From the NCBI GenBank assembly GCA_003233475.1, contig QILU01000171.1, positions 1-6,985 on the forward strand: a stretch of 6,985 bases of DNA. The letters are read 5' to 3'. This document shows, one piece after another, positions 5,217 through 6,985 of the stretch (positions are counted from its first letter, which is position 1; the number at the start of each line of letters is the position of its first letter). The translations under genes were made by a program, and so were the position numbers. The notes under the pieces were generated by a model. It worked only from the letters and a program-made list of their open reading frames with translations, did not search any database and had not been told where the DNA came from. The DNA is from Ahrensia sp. Its GTDB lineage: Bacteria > Pseudomonadota > Alphaproteobacteria > Rhizobiales > Rhizobiaceae.

Positions 5217-6461
5217 ATGGTAGAATTCCCGATTGAGGCTGTGAGGACACAGTTTCCTGCCCTGGCGCTGAAAGACAACGGACAAAGTAGAATTTATCTG
5301 GACAATCCTGCCGGAACGCAGGTTCCGCAAAGGGTGATTGATGGTGTTGTCAGGGGTATGACAAATGGCGCGAGCAATCTTGGCGGCATGTTTTCTGCCA
5401 GCAAGGCGGCAGATCAAATCTGGGTAGATGCACACCAGGCAATGGCGGACTTTCTTGGCGCTTCTCCAAAGGAAGTTATCATTGGACCAAGCATGACCAA
5501 TCTGACATTCAATATGTCACGCACGATCGGCCGCACCCTTAGCGCCGGTGACGAAATAATCGTTACGCGCATGGATCATGAAGGCGACATCTCTCCCTGG
5601 CTGCATCTGGCGCAGGATCTTGATCTGGTTATAAAATGGCTACCCTTTGACAAGGAAAGCTGGCGCATTGAACCGCAGGATTTACAGAGTTTGCTCAGTG
5701 AAAAAACTAGGCTTCTGGCCCTCAATTACGCCAGTAATCTCACTGGTTCAATCAACAATGTTAAGTCTCTGGTATCGATCGCGAGGGAAGCAAAGGTTAT
5801 TACCTATGTTGATGCGGTGCAGTTTGCACCTCATGGTTTGATTGATGTAAATTCAATCGGCTGTGATTTTCTGGCCTGTTCATCGTATAAGTTTTTTGGC
5901 CCTCACATGGGTATATTGTGGGGACGACAGGAAATTCTGGAGGAGCTGGATGCCTACAAATGCCGCTGTTCATCCATGGCGTTGCCTGAGAAGTTTGAAA
6001 CCGGAACCCCGCAAACCGAATTGTTAAGTGGTCTGATCGAGACAGTGGGCTATCTTGAATGGCTAGGGACCGAGTTGGGTGGAAGTGGAACGCGGCGGGA
6101 GTTGTTGCAGACTGCTTATGATGGATTTTGCGATTATGAAAACAACCTCACACGGGTTTTGATTGACGGGCTTATGAATATTTCAGGCGTAACCATTCGC
6201 GGCATCACCAACAGCAACCGAATTTCTGAGCGGGTCCCGACGATCTCATTTACCCACGAAAAAATTGACCCCCAAACCATTGCCAGTTCAATGGCAAGCA
6301 CCGGAACTTTTGTATGGCATGGTCATAATTATGCGTTCGAACCGGTTCGTCATTTGGGTATTGATGAGAATACCGGCGTCGTGCGTGTTGGTATAGCGCA
6401 TTACAATACTTCATCGGAAATCGATACCGCGCTGGAGCAATTTGCCAGTATTCTGAATTGA
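5217..6461 (+). CDS. Cysteine desulfurase-like PLP enzyme (class V aminotransferase, TIGR01976-like)
   Basis: A 414-residue cytosolic fold-type I PLP protein. ATG 5217 is preferred because AAGGAG (5205-5210) sits 6 nt upstream and the protein then begins 'VEFPIEAVRTQFPAL'; a longer start at 5175 lacks these signs. PLP residues seen: His121 in MDHEGDISPW stacking on the ring, Asn174, Asp199 and Gln202 in VDAVQFAPHG, and Schiff-base Lys225 in SSYKFFGPH. 'YLDNPAGTQVPQRVID' (27-42) and the C-terminal 'FVWHGHNYAFEPVRHLG' are typical of the cysteine desulfurase-like TIGR01976 group. Canonical SufS has a mobile-loop cysteine in RTGHHCA; here the matching stretch, His368 to Ala373, has none, so ordinary persulfide-forming desulfurase activity is doubtful. 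Substrate is unknown. It is followed after 33 bp by a phosphatase gene in the same direction, probably co-transcribed. Confidence 0.88.
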   Translation: MVEFPIEAVRTQFPALALKDNGQSRIYLDNPAGTQVPQRVIDGVVRGMTNGASNLGGMFSASKAADQIWVDAHQAMADFLGASPKEVIIGPSMTNLTFNMSRTIGRTLSAGDEIIVTRMDHEGDISPWLHLAQDLDLVIKWLPFDKESWRIEPQDLQSLLSEKTRLLALNYASNLTGSINNVKSLVSIAREAKVITYVDAVQFAPHGLIDVNSIGCDFLACSSYKFFGPHMGILWGRQEILEELDAYKCRCSSMALPEKFETGTPQTELLSGLIETVGYLEWLGTELGGSGTRRELLQTAYDGFCDYENNLTRVLIDGLMNISGVTIRGITNSNRISERVPTISFTHEKIDPQTIASSMASTGTFVWHGHNYAFEPVRHLGIDENTGVVRVGIAHYNTSSEIDTALEQFASILN

Positions 6462-6494
6462 TTTAGTTGAATAAAGAAAAATAGGAAAAAACAG

Positions 6495-6985
6495 ATGAGC
6501 AACCTGGATGAATTTGTTGAGTTTGCCGATAACATGGCGGAAATTGTGCGGCCGTTCATCGTTGAAGCCTTTGAAAAAGGGTATGACTACGAGGTTAAAG
6601 GCGACGGGAGCCCGGTGACAGAAATTGACCGGGCGGTTGAGCAAATATTGCGTCGGGAAATCAAAAAACATTATCCTGATTTTGGCATTCTTGGCGAAGA
6701 ATTTGACAATGAAAACATGGATGCTGAGTACATATGGGTGCTTGATCCGATTGATGGAACCAGAGCATTTGCCACTGGATTGCCGAATTTTGGCAGCCTG
6801 ATTGCACTTTGCCATAACCGTGTACCCATTCTTGGGGTTATTGAATTACCGTTGGAGCGGATGCGCTTGATTGGTGTCAGGGGGCGCCCAACATTGTGCA
6901 ATGGCAAAGCAGTTAATACCCGCAATTGCCCATCGTTGGCTCAGGCCGTTGTTTGCCCTTGTGGGCCGGATTACTGGGGAGTTCA
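6495..6985 (+). CDS. Inositol monophosphatase family protein, possibly histidinol-phosphatase (HisN-like), partial
   Basis: The first 163 residues of a protein expected to be about 260 long; the 3' end lies outside the window. Start ATG 6495 has AGGA 8 nt upstream. Metal-site motifs of the Mg-dependent, Li-sensitive phosphatase family are intact: Asp45 in PVTEIDRAVE, Glu68-Glu69 in ILGEEFD, and Asp84-Pro-Ile-Asp87-Gly-Thr in WVLDPIDGTRAF. The wording 'DPIDGTRAFATGLPNFGSLIAL' resembles HisN-type histidinol-phosphatases more than inositol phosphatases proper, as I recall them. The choice among histidinol-phosphate, inositol phosphate and 3'-phosphoadenosine 5'-phosphate as substrate cannot be settled from this half. 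Lying 33 bp after the PLP enzyme, it is likely in the same operon. Confidence 0.87.
   Translation, partial: MSNLDEFVEFADNMAEIVRPFIVEAFEKGYDYEVKGDGSPVTEIDRAVEQILRREIKKHYPDFGILGEEFDNENMDAEYIWVLDPIDGTRAFATGLPNFGSLIALCHNRVPILGVIELPLERMRLIGVRGRPTLCNGKAVNTRNCPSLAQAVVCPCGPDYWGV

Noticed and set aside
5217..6461. Naming the PLP enzyme sufS or csdA
   Set aside because: The catalytic cysteine loop is absent, no other suf genes are nearby, and its motifs fit the cysteine desulfurase-like TIGR01976 group better.
6411..6815. Leftward 134-codon open frame antisense to the phosphatase gene
   Set aside because: The plus strand encodes intact metal-binding motifs of the inositol monophosphatase family; the antisense product resembles nothing known.
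1..6985. CRISPR arrays, tRNA or rRNA genes
   Set aside because: I saw no regularly spaced repeats and no tRNA-like cloverleaf or rRNA sequence on either strand.

Overview
The window looks like chromosomal DNA from an alphaproteobacterium of moderate GC content. The main evidence is the paired DUF3305/DUF3306 genes and the CxxCxC 4Fe-4S protein, a combination typical of formate dehydrogenase (FDH) loci in Alpha- and Betaproteobacteria, together with a tungstate ABC transporter. Genus cannot be read from the sequence.

Positions 1-1945 are the edge of an FDH accessory cluster. A 4Fe-4S protein (N-terminal 196 residues present) runs leftward out of the window. Divergent from it, across a 136-bp intergenic region with an inverted repeat, lie DUF3305 (727-1263) and DUF3306 (1277-1945). 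The FDH catalytic subunits are not in the window.

Positions 1953-4496, on the minus strand, form one tightly overlapping operon in the order tupB, tupC, tupA, DUF3144-like small protein. All three junctions overlap by 1-7 nt. This is a tungstate (possibly also molybdate) importer: periplasmic binding protein, membrane permease and ATPase. FDHs use a W- or Mo-bis-pterin cofactor, so transporter and accessory genes make functional sense side by side, and a tungsten-dependent FDH is the natural inference. Upstream of tupB a sigma70-like promoter (TTGGCA, 17 bp, TATGCT) is overlaid by a near-perfect 20-bp palindrome with 9-bp arms. This is a good candidate operator for an oxyanion-sensing repressor.

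Positions 4497-5216 are a 720-bp stretch without an intact gene. It holds the tup promoter, the first 33 or so codons of an IS3-family orfA behind a hairpin that could mask its ribosome binding site, a GC-rich hairpin in sequence resembling dispersed alphaproteobacterial intergenic repeats, and a candidate rightward promoter.

Positions 5217-6985 hold two co-directional genes 33 bp apart: a PLP-dependent class V aminotransferase resembling the cysteine desulfurase-like TIGR01976 family, without the SufS-type catalytic cysteine motif, and an inositol-monophosphatase/HisN-type phosphatase cut by the window end. The most interesting points are the operator-over-promoter architecture and the small protein translationally coupled to tupA.
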